Origin: Capsicum annuum | Lineage: Eukaryota > Streptophyta > Magnoliopsida > Solanales > Solanaceae | Reading direction: 5' to 3' | Assembly (NCBI RefSeq): GCF_002878395.1 | Contig: NC_061122.1 | Span: 80,915,088-80,979,087, forward strand | DNA: 64,000 nt | Shown here: positions 21,603 to 33,540 of the stretch, one piece after another | Position numbering within the stretch: position 1 is the first letter of the stretch | Layout of the letters: each line of letters opens with the position of its first letter | The notes under the pieces: generated by a model | What the model saw: only the letters and a program-made list of their open reading frames with translations | The model's database searches: none | Told to the model about the DNA's origin: nothing | Translations under genes and position numbers: made by a program

Positions 21603-22641
21603 TCAAACACATCGACATGCACCTCAATTTGACACGATCTTTCACTTTGGCACCTAAAGTGGACATGATTCATTTTAAGCACTTTAACTAGCGTTCTGGT
21701 GTGTCACTTTGGCACCTTTTGCTCAGTTGACATGGTCTGTGTGTTGCACTTTCCTGAAGGCGCCTGAAGGCCTTTTTCAGCTGATGTGGCATCCAAATTG
21801 GCCTATAAATATTATATTAACTCACCCTATTAATTTATATCTTCTTCCTCACTTTTAATCACTATGTTTCTCAATTTTAACCTTATTTAATGGTGAAAAT
21901 GTTTTTTCACAATTAATTTGTGCTATTTAACGTTGAAAATCTTAACCTTTGTATTGTGAATTTGTGATTATGAAGCAAGATGTAATTTGATTTAAGAAAA
22001 AAAAAAAAACTTAAAGCATCCATAATAAAAAAACATATAAAACTACGATTACGAATTTCTACTATATTTTAATTGATGTCGGAGTCATCAAAATTATCCT
22101 GAAAGGCACTGAAGAAATCGGTGTCAGCGAGACAAATGGTTATTGCCATTTTTTTTCGAGTTAGCATCCATTGTCATTAAAGAAATCTAAATAAATTTTG
22201 GAGAAGACAATTTTGGGGGTAGGGTATTGGAGAAGATGATCAAGTAGGAGGCGAGAGCATTGCAATGACAAAATTTGGGGGTGGGATATTGGAGAAAATG
22301 ATTTTGAAAATGGGGAGGAGGGAGGGTTGTTACTGCAGCAATAATTTTAGGGGGGGAGGTTGGTACTTGGAGAAGATAATCTTGCGGGGGGTGGGGGGGA
22401 GGATTGGTTCTCTTTTTTTTTTTTGGGGGGGGGGGGGGGGGGGCGTTACAGCGCCAATTGGGGGGGGGGGGGGCTGGGAAAGGTGGTTTTTGTGTGTGTG
22501 TGCATGTGGGGGGGGGGGGGATGGGGGTCATTTATTTATTATTTTTTTCTAAATTTAAATTAATTATTTAAAATTTATTTTGGACAAAAATGACATGTCA
22601 GCGTATTATTTGTCACTTTACACGTCATCAGTGCATGTAAT
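21603..22641. mobile_element. Second MULE copy, right end lost to an LTR insertion
   Basis: From 'gatctttcactttggcacc' (21640) onward it parallels the 4900-6569 MULE: the 'tgtgtcactttggcacctttt' end of the TIR, 'cagctgatgtggca' and the AT-rich interior. At the right it has 'aaaaatgacatgtcagcg.attatttgtcacttt', matching about 6363-6405 of the first copy. It stops where the G1 LTR begins at 22642, so the right TIR is missing. The middle carries three long G-runs. Confidence 0.7.
22384..22520 (+). repeat. G-runs (19, 14 and 13 consecutive G)
   Basis: Uninterrupted G stretches lie at 22425-22443, 22460-22473 and 22508-22520, inside the MULE copy. The equivalent part of the other MULE copy is only moderately G-rich. 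They could form G-quadruplexes; their exact lengths may also be affected by sequencing or assembly error. Confidence 0.8.
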
Positions 22642-25022
22642 TGTCATGAATCGAACCAAGGCCTGACCATGACATGTATCTCAAGTCCAACAAGGACCGG
22701 AGACCACCCCCTACATCTAGCCAAACAGAGTACAATACCCCCAATAGCGAATAAATTCCGAACATATAACAAGATAGCATAAGATAAACTCAAAGAATTT
22801 AAGACATGTCTATAATCGATAATCGGTAACCAATCAAAATTAACCAATCAACATCACCCAAGTCCACAGTAATCCACAAAGCCTTCTAACAAAATTAAAA
22901 TCAATAAAGTGTTGGGACATGCCCCCGCCTCTGATAATGACAACAACACTGATAATGTTAATTTGAACTCTTCAACTCTAGTCTATGAAAGGAAACTAAT
23001 GAAATGACCAAGTCTTTCGGAGAATGAAAGCTTACTACTTCAGCACCAACGACCGACGAATCGAGCTAATTCACCTAATACTGCCCAGGAAAAGTAGAAG
23101 TATCTCTGGTGCCTATATCGTGTGGGAATGCGGCATCCGAAGACGGTTTATGGGTTAAGCCCTAGCATGTAGCTCAGGGGTAGGAGATAAAATAATACTA
23201 TAAACGACATTTTAAAAATCATTCAAGCCAATGCGCACACATACACACATATATATATACACACACACACATTTAAATATGTCATGTCGGGAAAGGGAAC
23301 AAGGCTTAGCATGAAGTAAAAATTTATCCCGGACTATGTAGTTCAATCGTCGTAAACAGGCACCCATGGGCTATATGGGTTCAACTTCTCCTACTGAAAG
23401 AGCCCTAGTGAGTGTTAGCCGCATAAATCGAATATATCAAGGAAGACCAAGGACTATGCACACAGGTCATCAAGACCAAATCTCATGTCAACAAATATGA
23501 GTTTTCAGTACAATTCATTCAAGACCCATACTTTCACGACTTCGCTACATAACCCCAATTAAGTCCAATTTAAATCAAGTTTCACATAACCCCTTTATTA
23601 ACCTATGAAACAATAGTTAAGGCACACCATGATATCGTCATACCCTTACACTTGCAAGCTTATCTCTATGCCATAACAATCACATTAACTTGAGGGTATG
23701 CCTCGACCCCATTTGTTCATTAAATCAAATCATAACCAACAAGGCTTTTAAAATTCATGTTCATTCTTTAATCATTAATGCAATGCAATACCATAGGTGA
23801 GAAAGTCAAACCAATTGACAATTTCACAATTCAAAGTCATTTACAAAAGTGGGTTGAGGGGACACAATTATTCAAAACCACTTTCAATTTCAAAATACCA
23901 ATTTTGAAAAAAACCATGACCCCTTAGTTTATTCACCATTTCCATGCACCCCATAAATTCAAAATCACCAATAAAGCATAGGCAATGCATAATAAATCAT
24001 AAGAAAACAATTTAAGAATCAATTATATCAAAACCCTCAACTCCATCAAAATACATATTCAAAACCATCCAATTAAATCATTTAAATACATGTTTTTCGT
24101 AAAGTAATAATTGGGAAAGAGTAATATGCCTGAAATACCAAGAGTTATAGAGAGAATTTTCCCTTAAGATCTCTAATTGAAGAACTTCTTAGAAACCCTA
24201 AGTATCTTGCTTGAGATAGTCTAGAGAGTTTGAGAGTGTTTTTGATTTTGTTATGAATGAGAAATAACCCCTTAAAGTGTTTTATGGTCGTGTGGCATAA
24301 GTAGGGAAAAGAGGGAATTGTCTAAAGTGCACTCAACTTAGAAACTGAAAAAAATTATCCCCAGTGACTATGGGTCACACTGCGACTCATAACGGCACGT
24401 TACGACTCATTACTATGAGTTGTAGCCAAGACGATGTCACTAGGTACACATACTGTTGACCCTAAGACTTACATCATATGACTCATTAGGGGACCCTACA
24501 ACTTGTATGGTCCTAGTCTTCACTAGGACAACAACACTTGGAAGTGGGGTCTAAGTAGGGAAAAAGGGGAATTGTCTAAAGTGCACTCAACTTAGAAACT
24601 AAAAAATTATCCCCAGTGACTACGACTCACACAACGACTCATAACAACACGTTACAAATCGTCACTACGTCTTGTAGCCAAGACAATGTCATTAGGAACA
24701 CATACTGTTGACCTAAGACTTACATCATATGACTCATTAGGGGACCCTACGACTTATATGGTCCTAGTCTTCACCAGGACAACAACACTTGGAACACACA
24801 CTAGTTTGACTATGGTTGGGACATCACAACTCGTAATGAGTCCATAGGACTCATTAGAAGCCACCCGTACTAAAAAAAAAAACTTAGCCACATAATGGTC
24901 AGACTAAGATTTAGGTCCAACGACTCATGAAGACTCCCTACGACTTGTAAAGGGAGTCGTAGTTTGGATAGTGGAGATAAAATTTCAAAAATTTTCAAGA
25001 TTCAAAAATTTGAGGTGTTACA
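22642..25022 (-). mobile_element. 3' LTR of gypsy element G1 (minus strand)
   Basis: On the minus strand it starts TGTAACACC at 25022, just after a purine-rich 'AAAGGCAGAGAA' tract, and ends TTCATGACA at 22642. The length of 2,381 bp is usual for Del/Tekay-type LTRs. The U3 part (24360-24960) holds a cluster of tacgactcgta-like words and a roughly 190-bp direct duplication (about 24300-24540 against 24545-24790). A shared LTR module lies at about 23280-23560 and an AC/AT microsatellite at 23235-23272. The partner LTR is at 58878-59530 beyond nested G4. Confidence 0.75.
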
Positions 25023-27240
25023 TTCTCTGCCTTTAGGATCATTCATCCTCAAATAATGATTTAAGGTATTTCTTATCATGATAAAACATAGAAACATACC
25101 CATATTTACCTTTAACAAAGATAAAAAATAAGGATATCAAGGAATTCATAATTTTCTCAACATTGACACATGGAAGACTAAATGAATAGAACCCAAACTC
25201 GAAGGAAATTTTAATTCATAAGCCACATTACCTACTTGCCTCAAAATACGTAGGGACTAACATAACGAGGACTGAGCTTTCCCTTCTTTCCAAATCATAT
25301 CACTCCCTTTATGAGAGATACCTTAAAGAACACCAAATCACCCTCATCAAACTCCAAATACCTTCGCCTTACGTCCATAGGACTTTTGGCAACTTTGGAT
25401 AGTTTTAAGCCTATCCCCAAGAACCTTCACTTTCTATATAGCTTGGTGAACCAAGTCGGGACCATATAACCTATTCTCGCCAAAATCAAACCACCCCATA
25501 GGGGACCCAAATCTCCTACCATACAAAGCCTCAAATGGAGCCATCTCAATACTTGAGTGATAACTATTATTATAACCAAACTCGATGAGAGACAAATAGT
25601 CAACCCAACTGCCACTAAAATCAATCACACAAACCTTAGCATATCCTCTAAAGTCTGTATTATCCTTTCCGCTTATCCATCCATCTGCAGGTGAAAGGCG
25701 GAGCTAAGTTTCACCTTTCTCCCCAAACCTCTCTAAAACTGATGCGAGTTAAGGGAGCATCATAGCATTCGATGACTCCTTGGGAGGCCAACATATAAAA
25801 ACTCAAGCTTGGGGCTTGCCATCAATGCCTAGCCAAGATAACAAGCATTGAATTTTGAAAAAAGACTCCAAACACTCTAAAGCCGCCCCATGTATACACT
25901 CAAAGGCCGCCCCTTTTGTAAAGCCTCATTAAGGGCCTTTTGGTCTTTTATTATGTAATAAGTTTAGGACAAGACCTTAAATAGTTCATCTTAGTTCATT
26001 TTTAAGAAACCTTGATATTATATTTTGAGAATACTCTTAAGAGTGTCTTTACAAGTGTGGAATCACTTGTGCAAGTGTGGATTTACTTATGGCAACATGC
26101 AATCATTGTGTTGGTTACCCTTTTTTAAATGGTGGTTGATTGGGGATTTCGGTTCCCTTGAGGTCTCCATAAGAACTTGGTGTTTCTTGTAATAATCTTT
26201 GGGTTTTAATGTTTGATACACATTTTGTTTCTTAGATTTGTGCATTTAAGTTCACAGTTTGTTGTTGAATCCGTAGTTTGTTATCCATCTTGTTGTCGTG
26301 TTTGTGGTTGTTTTATATCCATTGTTGGCTGGTTTGTATCAAAAAGGAACAACAAAAATGAGACTAGAACTATGTACCTTGATCAGAAATGATGGAAACT
26401 GGAGCACTATGCAACTTCACGATCTCCTCAATGAAGAGCTTAGCGTAATCCTTTGTCGAATAATTACTCTTCACTTGCAAAAAGTGAGCAGACTTAGTTA
26501 TTCTATCTATGATGAACTTAATAAAATCAAACTGATGGAGACACCACGAAAGACTCGTAATGAAATCGATATTAATTACTTCCCATTTCCACATCTACAA
26601 TTCAATCTCTTGAGACAAACCACCAGGACTCAAGTGCTCAACTTTCACATGTTGATACACCGTGCACTTAGCCATAAAATTAGCCACATCTCTCTTCAGG
26701 TTATTCTACCAATAAATTTCTCTCAAATCATGGTACATCTTCGTTGAACTAGGATGAACAATGTACCTCGACTCATGAGCCTCAGCCAAGATCCTCTCAC
26801 GTAGACCATCAACATCGGGAACACATAACCTACCTTGGTACCTCAAGATACAATCACCGTTGATCTCAAAGGGCATCACTTTCTAGTGACCCATATCATC
26901 CTTAATTCACATCAATATATGATCCAAAACTTGTTTCTCTTTCACCTCGGCACACAGAGATGCCTTTGCCACCTCTTACACCAATACACCACCATCCTCA
27001 GAGTCCAAGAGACGATCTCTAAGATTAGCCAGAAAATGAATATCTTTCACTAACTCTTGCTTCTTCTCATCCACATAAGATATGCTTTCCATAGACAACC
27101 TTCTAAGAGCATCATCAACCACGTTAGCTTTTCCTGGATGATAATAGAGACTCATGTTATAGTACTTGAGCAACTCAAGCCATATCCTTTGCTTGAGATT
27201 CAACTCCTTCTAGGTGAACACATACTGCGAACTCCTATGG
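25023..27240 (-). pseudogene. G1 integrase region (broken)
   Basis: Minus-strand frames give, in order, the RNase H-integrase spacer ('LELLKYYNMSLYYHPGKANVVDDAL', about 27190-27090), the integrase core with 'FIIDRITKSAHF' (about 26510) and 'SIISDQGT' (about 26375, second catalytic Asp), then after a 600-bp insertion 'AERIIQTLEDML' (third catalytic Glu, preceded by a stop), 'NNSYHSSIEMAPFEALYGRR' (about 25570-25515) and the C-terminal 'GKKGKLSPRY' GPY/F segment (about 25270). The enzyme would join retrotransposon cDNA to the chromosome. Stops, frameshifts and the insertion abolish it. A chromodomain was not identified. Confidence 0.8.
25745..26350. mobile_element. 600-bp insertion in the G1 integrase, LTR/TRIM-like
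   Basis: The integrase reading stops after 'THF..' near 26355 and resumes near 25740, so the stretch between is foreign. It contains 'cattaagggccttttggtc' and 'gtaataagtttaggac', clearly related to 'ttaagggcatttttgttatt' and 'gtaataagtttaaatag' in the insertion at 31753-32210. The right end (ggtttgtatcaaaa) resembles a primer-site form. Class is uncertain: a solo LTR or short LTR element. Confidence 0.5.
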
Positions 27241-28440
27241 TCTGAGAAGATGTCAACAAGAACCCCGTACAAATTAAGGTTTCAAATCTTTAAAGCAAAG
27301 ACCACAACCAACAACTCCAAGTCATGAGTCAGATAGTTTTTCTCATGCACCTTCAACTTTATTAAAGAATAAGCAACCACCTTACCATGCTACATCAATA
27401 CATAGCCTAGTTCTACTCAAGATGCATCATAATAAACTACAAAACCATTGATACCCTCGGACAGGGTCAAAACTAAAGCCAAAGTTAACTAACTTTTTTT
27501 TCATCCTCTCAAAACTACCCTCACAAGCATCAGACCATAAGAACTTTTTCTTCTTGGTCAACTTAGTCAATGGACCAACAATAGAACAAAAACATTCCAT
27601 AAACCTTTGATAGTAACTGGCTAAACCCAAGAAGCTCTAAATATCGACTGGAGTCATGGGTCTAGGCCATTTCTTAACCACCATAACTTTTTCTGGATCC
27701 ACCATGATCCCTTTACTAGAAACAACATGACCTAGATAGGTCACAATATTTAACCATAACTCACGTTTAGAGATCTTTGCATACAATCACTGATCTTTTA
27801 TGGTTTGCAACACAAGGCGAAGGTGATCACATAACCCACCTCACTCTTAGAACACACCAAAATATCATTAATAAATACAATAACAAATAAATCCAAGAAC
27901 TGATGGAATACTCAGTTCATAAGATCCATGAATCCCGCCGTGACACTAGTCAAACCAAAAGACATCACCAAAAACTCGAAATGACTATTCCTAGTTTGAA
28001 AAATAGTCTTAGGGATATCCACTTCCCTAATCTTCAACTAATGGTATCCCAATCGAAGATCAATCTTAGAAAAGTACTTAGCTCCCTGAAGCTGGTCAAA
28101 CAGATCATCAATCCTAGGAAACAGATACTTATTCTTCAAAGTCACCCTATTCAACTGGCGGTAGTCTATACATATCTAAAGGGACCCATCTTTATTACAA
28201 ATAAAAAAACCGAAGCAGCCCAAGGAGAAATACTAGGATGGATAAAATCCTTATCTAGAAGATCTTTTAACTGCTCCTTAAGTTTTTTCAACTCAGATGA
28301 AGATATTCTATAAGGAGGGATAGAGATAGGATGAGTGTATGATAGAAGATCAATCCCAAAAATTAATTTCCCTATCAGGAAGAACACCGAGAAGATCACC
28401 AGGAAACACCTCAGGAAACTCACAGACCACAGGGACCAAT
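27241..28440 (-). pseudogene. G1 reverse transcriptase-RNase H region (broken)
   Basis: Minus-strand frames give 'ELKKLKEQLKDLLDKDFIHPSISPW' in pieces (about 28315-28220, the RT entry), then the palm, where the usual F-I-D-D box reads F-V-I-V-F-I-N-D-I-L (about 27885-27855), so the first catalytic Asp is Asn. After it come 'SYYQRF' (about 27610, RT-RNase H connection) and decayed RNase H sequence. The domain copies element RNA into DNA in virus-like particles; this copy is inactive. Confidence 0.8.
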
Positions 28441-29040
28441 TGTAAGAAGGACCTTCGGAATTAAAATCCTTAACCTAGAAATGATAAAGACACCCTTGGG
28501 AAACCAATTTCTGGGCTCTAATATAAGAAATAAACCTTTCCTTAGGAACTAGGGAATTACTTTCCTACTCAACCACCAATTCATTTGGAAATAAAAAACT
28601 GACCCTTCGGGTCCAACAGTCAAGAGATGCATAACACTAGGTTAACTAATCTATCCCTAAAATTACATCAAAGACTGTCATATCTAATTTAATAAGGTCC
28701 AGAAACATCTCCCTACCTTGAATGGATACCACACAACCCTTATAGATCTTTTAGCCATAATATAGTCACCCACTGGGGTAGACACAGGAAAGGGATCAGG
28801 AATACACTCAGGATCATAACCAAAATGAATAGCTACATAAGAGGTCACATAAGAGAGTGTATACTCGGGATCAAGTCGATAATATACATCATGAGAAAAG
28901 AGTTTTAGTGTACCAGTAATAACATCAAAAGATGCCATAAAATTTTGACGAGTGGCAAGAGCATACAGATAATTCCAACTAGTGCTGGAGCCAGAAGTAG
29001 CACCTTTTGGTGTGGGAGCTTAAGAAGCAACAACCGGGAC
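28441..29040 (-). pseudogene. G1 aspartic protease region (broken)
   Basis: The minus-strand frame at 28684-28938 shows 'TLSYVTSYVAIHFGYDPE', 'PFPVSTPVGDYIMAKR' and 'VVWYP', matching the protease domain of nightshade Del-type polyproteins, but the catalytic D-T/S-G site is not preserved. The protease would mature Gag and Pol. Low-similarity sequence follows down to the RT. Confidence 0.65.
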
Positions 29041-30252
29041 CTTATCATCCCTTGTAGCAATATTGCCTGAAGGAAAGTTCTTCTGAATATAGCCAGGCTG
29101 ACGATATCTGAAACACTTAGTACTTTTCTCATCATAAAAGCCACGATTCACCTGACCATAAAAATGACAAGGGGGATAAGATGGGGCTAATTGAGCCCCA
29201 CTAGTTTGAGATTGTACACCTTGTGCCTTAAATCCACTGTTACTCTAAAAATGGCGATCACCGAATAACTTAGGATATGGAGCACTAGCCATAGAATAGG
29301 AACCAAAATTCCCCTACTTCTCCTTAAACCATTTCCCACTATCTCTACCACTATGCTGCTATCCTCCACCATGATCCAAATATCAAAACTTCTTACTCTA
29401 CTTTCCACTCACCTCTGCATGCTTCTTTTCTCATCCTCCACTTATTGCATATATACCAAAAGCTTAGAGATATCCATGTTACTTTTTAATAAGGAGACCT
29501 TATACTCTAACACCAAGTCTCGAGACAAACTCAAAGTAAATTTCCTCATTTTAGTCCTCATATTAGATACTAGCTCAAGAGCATAATGGGACAACTGGTG
29601 AAACTTTAAGGAATACTCCTTTAAGGTTATCTTGCCTTGCTTTAAATTTACAAACTCCTTATCCTTCACCTCCCTCAACTACTAAGGAAAGAAGTGATCA
29701 AGAAAGATACCTCATAAATTATCCCACAAATCTAACTCAGCATCATCTCCCCTAGATTGACCCCACTTCTTATATTACTGATATGCATATACTTTAATTG
29801 GTATATAATGAACTCCATACCTTCAGAGTTAGAAGCATGCATCACACAGAGAATCTTCTCTATCTCATCTATGAACCCTTGAGGATTTTCTCAACCTTAG
29901 AATTGGTAAAGATCAGAGGATTTGACCTCATAAATTGGCCAACTCTAGTGGCCTCAGAAGAACTCATAGCAATATTAACAAAACTCGAATAATGTGATTG
30001 AGATATCACTAACTAGGTAAAAAGATGAATGAAATGACGAAACTTAACATTGGTAATATATCCTAGAGATGATCGCATAGGAATATTACCAGTGAGAGAA
30101 GGATCAGTGGGAATCGGTTGAACTCCACTAGAGTAATTAGAAGCTGTGACCCCATACTGAATCTAAAATCTTTGAGTAGAAAGAGCCCCATCCATATTGT
30201 CCTTAAGTGGGACAAACAATTTTCCACGAACATTAAATCTTCTGGGAGGCAT
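29041..30252 (-). pseudogene. G1 gag (broken), start codon at 30252
   Basis: The minus strand begins MPPRR at 30252, preceded by a T-run and a splice-like gcag, the usual start of nightshade Del-type gag. Capsid-like segments 'KFHQLSHYALELVSNMRTKMRKF' (parts, about 29600-29530) follow, and a zinc knuckle near 29130-29075 reads C-F-R-Y...Y...F, losing three of the four CCHC ligands. Many stops. Gag would form the virus-like particle. Confidence 0.75.
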
Positions 30253-30430
30253 GATCTGCAAAAAAATAAATGAGAATTAGAGGAAACTTTAAGACCTTTG
30301 ACTCTACAACTAGATAGTAGATCACAAGAAAGGGAAACATTCTTAAATTCCTCATAGACTCTCCCTTTAAAGTGTGGTGCTCTACACACATAAAAGAAAC
30401 CCTACTTGACACAGGTTTATGGACACCTAA
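30253..30430 (-). mobile_element. G1 5' leader (interrupted by G4)
   Basis: On the minus strand this leader, with 'gtgtgtagagcaccacac', precedes gag. The same phrase occurs in the leader of G4 (33356-33372, plus strand). It is cut at 30430, and the rest of the leader with a tRNA-Met-type primer site lies on the far side of G4 at 58848-58877. Confidence 0.65.
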
Positions 30431-31752
30431 TGTAATACCCTATATTTTTGGGCTAAAGTTGGACCATCTTTCTTACATATATAGACCCAAAAACAATGGA
30501 ATTTTGTTATAAATAAATGTGAATAACTATAATTTAGTGTGAGAACATATTTTGAAATGAGTATACATTATAAAAACCTCCTAGATCAAAGTTAAGTTGA
30601 GCACTTTCCTACCGGTTGAATTTTGGTATATGATTTTTCATGGGTCAACTTCCAACAAACATAACTCTTAGACTATGAAGATTTCTATGGCCTATTATAT
30701 ATCAAATTAAATCTCTTTGAGTCCTCTTTCCAGTTTAACTCACCGTTCATCAATTCGAGTTTTGAATCAAAAGTTATGAGTATTTCGTGAGGCACTGCCT
30801 CAGGTCCACATTGGGATAGTGCCACGGAAGGATCGGGAAGAGCCATTGGAGAAGGTATACTATGGATTCATGCCACTTACATCCACTTCTCTTTTGGTCA
30901 AGTATCAAATTTTGCTCTGTTTTATTTTATTTTAAGGGCATTAAGGTCTTTTATCATTCCTAAACCATCCCTTATCCTTTTAAAATGAATATATGGTCTT
31001 AAACACTTTATTTCACTTCTGTAAATCCCTAAATATCATTCCATAAGCAAGAAAGGAGAAACTACCTAGGGTTTGAGGATTTTAATCTCCAACGGTTAAA
31101 TTTCTCTATATTCTCTTCATTCTCAAGGTATGTGGGACAACTCTAAATCTCATGGGTGTAAGTTAAATATTTTTAACAAGTTTTAAAAATATATATGTAT
31201 GTATAGGTAATGGGTTTTGGAAATCATTTGAAGAGCATGGATCATGACCCATGTTTGACAAAATTATGAAATTACTAGTTTTTTTCTCATGAACGTGAGT
31301 TATAGTCATGTGTATATATGTTATGAGTTTTGAAAAGTAATTTAACGACATGTATCTCTCTCCTTGAACTTATATTTTCTTAATGGCATGAAATTAGATT
31401 ATTATTCATGATTTTGATGTTGGGTTTTAAACTATGGGTTGAGGGTTTCGGATATAAATTGTTTGGATATCTTTCCCATGATTTCTATTGAACTATTATA
31501 CATAAAATGATTGGTTTGTACACTCATTAGGGTAAATGATAATGGTGGATGGACTATGGGTACAATGATTCCCCAAATTTGTAAAACATGGCAATAGGGG
31601 TATAAAGAAATCCCAAAATAATTGGTTTAGGTATGGAAATTGGTAATGACCTTAACAACTTGCATAATGATTCTGCAATGTGAATTACCATTTTTTTTGG
31701 ATTATTTTCTTTGAAACTAATGCATTGTATAAATGGCTAAATGGATAAGAAA

Positions 31753-32210
31753 TGATACAAGCATAAAGAGCACAAGGATTATAAGGTCTTGTAGAAGGTT
31801 CAAGCTTCGGATTGTCAAAGGATCAAGTCTCAAATTTGCAAGTACTTGAAGACCTTTTGAACCATTACAAAGCCTTGTCCAAGTAAAAAAAAGGAGGAGG
31901 GTCCTTACACTCAAGAGGCGCCTTTTACTAAGGGCATGATGGACTTTTTACACTCCAAAATAACACTCCACAGGAGCCCTTTTCTAAGCCCCTTATTAAG
32001 GGCATTTTTGTTATTTGGTTGTAATAAGTTTAAATAGGCACCTTAGCTCTTATTTTCCTCAGTTTTGAGATAATGAATTGAGTGACTTTTAGATTGTAAT
32101 CTTAGTGTTAGTTTTTAGTCTTTCTCTTATCCTTAAGAGAGGGAATCTGAAACTTGAATCCTAATACATTTGGAATTGGCTTTTCACATGTATTGGATTA
32201 TTTGGCAAGA
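31753..32210. mobile_element. Insertion in the G4 5' LTR, related to the insertion at 25745
   Basis: The partner LTR (57700-57790) lacks this stretch. It includes 'aagaggcgccttttacta', 'attaagggcatttttg' and 'gtaataagtttaaataggc', matching the 25745-26350 insertion. No coding sequence. Exact ends and duplication were not resolved. Confidence 0.55.
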
Positions 32211-32703
32211 AAGGATTCCAGTACAAAGCAATCCCCAAAGTGTTGGCTTGATGACATTGCTTGCAAGCTATAGTTGGTATGTTGATACCACTTAATAATG
32301 CCTTAATAATTGACTCTTGAAATTGGTGGATGGGTTATATGTTAAATATATTAATTAGGCTTAAAGAGAGTTGTGTTAGCTAGTTGTAAAGGTGTGAGTC
32401 CAAAGGACTGATACTGGAAATTCATTTTTGATGACGTGAGGGTTGATCTTAATGACCGTGTGCATGTGGGGTACAAGGGATTCTGTAAAGTGTATATTAA
32501 ATTCTATCATAGTTGGAGAAGGGTACATAGGAATCCCCAGCCTTTGATGATATCTCCAATTCATGTGGCTAACATAACTTGGTCCTATCCAGGGGGTGAC
32601 ACTGGACCCATATATCCTATGGTTGGATTTCATAACGGCCAAGCTACATAATCCTGGCTAAGGTTTTAAATTACATGTTAAGCCTTGTTCCCTATCCCGG
32701 CAT

Positions 32704-32707
<4 letters not shown>

Positions 32708-32748
<41 letters not shown>
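32708..32748. repeat. (TA)n microsatellite
   Basis: An uninterrupted TA run of about 41 bp follows the 'cccggcatgtga' box of the LTR. The same box is followed by TA-rich runs at 58264 (plus) and 13998-14014 (in the minus-strand LTR), so the microsatellite seed is part of the LTR module. Confidence 0.9.
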
Positions 32749-32750
<2 letters not shown>

Positions 32751-33279
32751 TTTATTATATGCATTGGATTTGAAATATTCCCATGTGTTTTAAACTCTAT
32801 TATGTTAAGTTGTTTTCAAAAATGCTCTCGGCTATGTTATATAAAATATGTGTTATTTTTTGGATTGTTTAGCATGCCAATACTTTCCAAGTATTGACCC
32901 CTATATTTTAGGTTTTGCGATATAGTCCCATGGTCTATCATATCAGTAGAATATTTAGGTATGACAGAGTTTGTGAGCTATTCATCTTTCGGAAAGAAAT
33001 TTATTCATATGTTGATTTTTTTTTAGTTTATGGTTCTGTCGGGGGCCTTGTCCTGACCTACACAGTTAGTTATCAATAGAAGCTTCATAGGTGGGATTTT
33101 AAGCATTATATTGTTATAACTCCAGTGACACATTTTGGATTATACATTTCCATTTAGTTCTATTATATCTACCACACTTTGATTTATGTATGGATTATTC
33201 TTATGATGATATGCTATGTGGTGTCTTGGGCCTTCATGGCTTGAGATGCCCATCCAGAACCTCAACTCAGCTTGTGATA

Positions 33280-33540
33280 AGCTTGAAATTAGAGTATGAT
33301 TCATGGTCCCAGGGTATCTATGAAGACGTTTCTAGTATAGTCTTGCTTATGTATGTGTTGTGCACCACACTTATAATCAGGAAGGTACAAGACATTTAGG
33401 AGATGTTTCCTATTGTTTTATACTCTAGTTAGTGCTATAGCGCCATCCATGTTAAAGTTATCCAAATTCCTTTCTTGCTCTAATTTTATTAGGTATGCAT
33501 AACCACCATTTTCACAAAAAAATAGTGCAAAAGCTTAGAG
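33280..33540 (+). mobile_element. G4 primer-site region and leader
   Basis: A decayed initiator-tRNA-Met primer site (ATTAGAGTATGATTC for usual GGTATCAGAGCATGGTTC) follows the LTR. The leader phrase 'tgttgtgcaccacacttata' is shared with other nightshade Del-type elements and, inverted, with G1. It is cut by the truncated G2 LTR near 33541, where a 24-bp word (atgcataaccaccattttcacaaa) is present twice (33496 and 33554). Confidence 0.6.

Larger units (their letters stand above)
30431..33279 (+). mobile_element. 5' LTR of gypsy element G4 (plus strand)
   Basis: It starts TGTAATACCC and ends near CTTGTGATA; the partner LTR is at 56347-58847. It holds dispersed GGGGTAC...TCCCC words (about 31558, 31597, 32221, 32467, 32521), a GGTATGTTGATACC hairpin (about 32276), the shared LTR module (32340-32700), a (TA)n run at 32708-32748, and a 450-bp insertion at 31753-32210. 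The LTRs have diverged heavily, by roughly 15% in the parts compared by eye, so the element is old. Confidence 0.8.

Noticed and set aside
22187..22563. Gly-rich and Pro-rich ORFs on both strands
   Set aside because: They are read from the G-runs of the MULE copy; composition alone keeps them open.
26298..26747. 149-residue plus-strand ORF
   Set aside because: It is the antisense of the G1 integrase (minus-strand 'IIDRITKSAHF' and 'SIISDQGT') plus part of the insertion; no known family on the plus strand.
27903..28313. 136-residue plus-strand ORF
   Set aside because: It is the antisense of the G1 reverse transcriptase.
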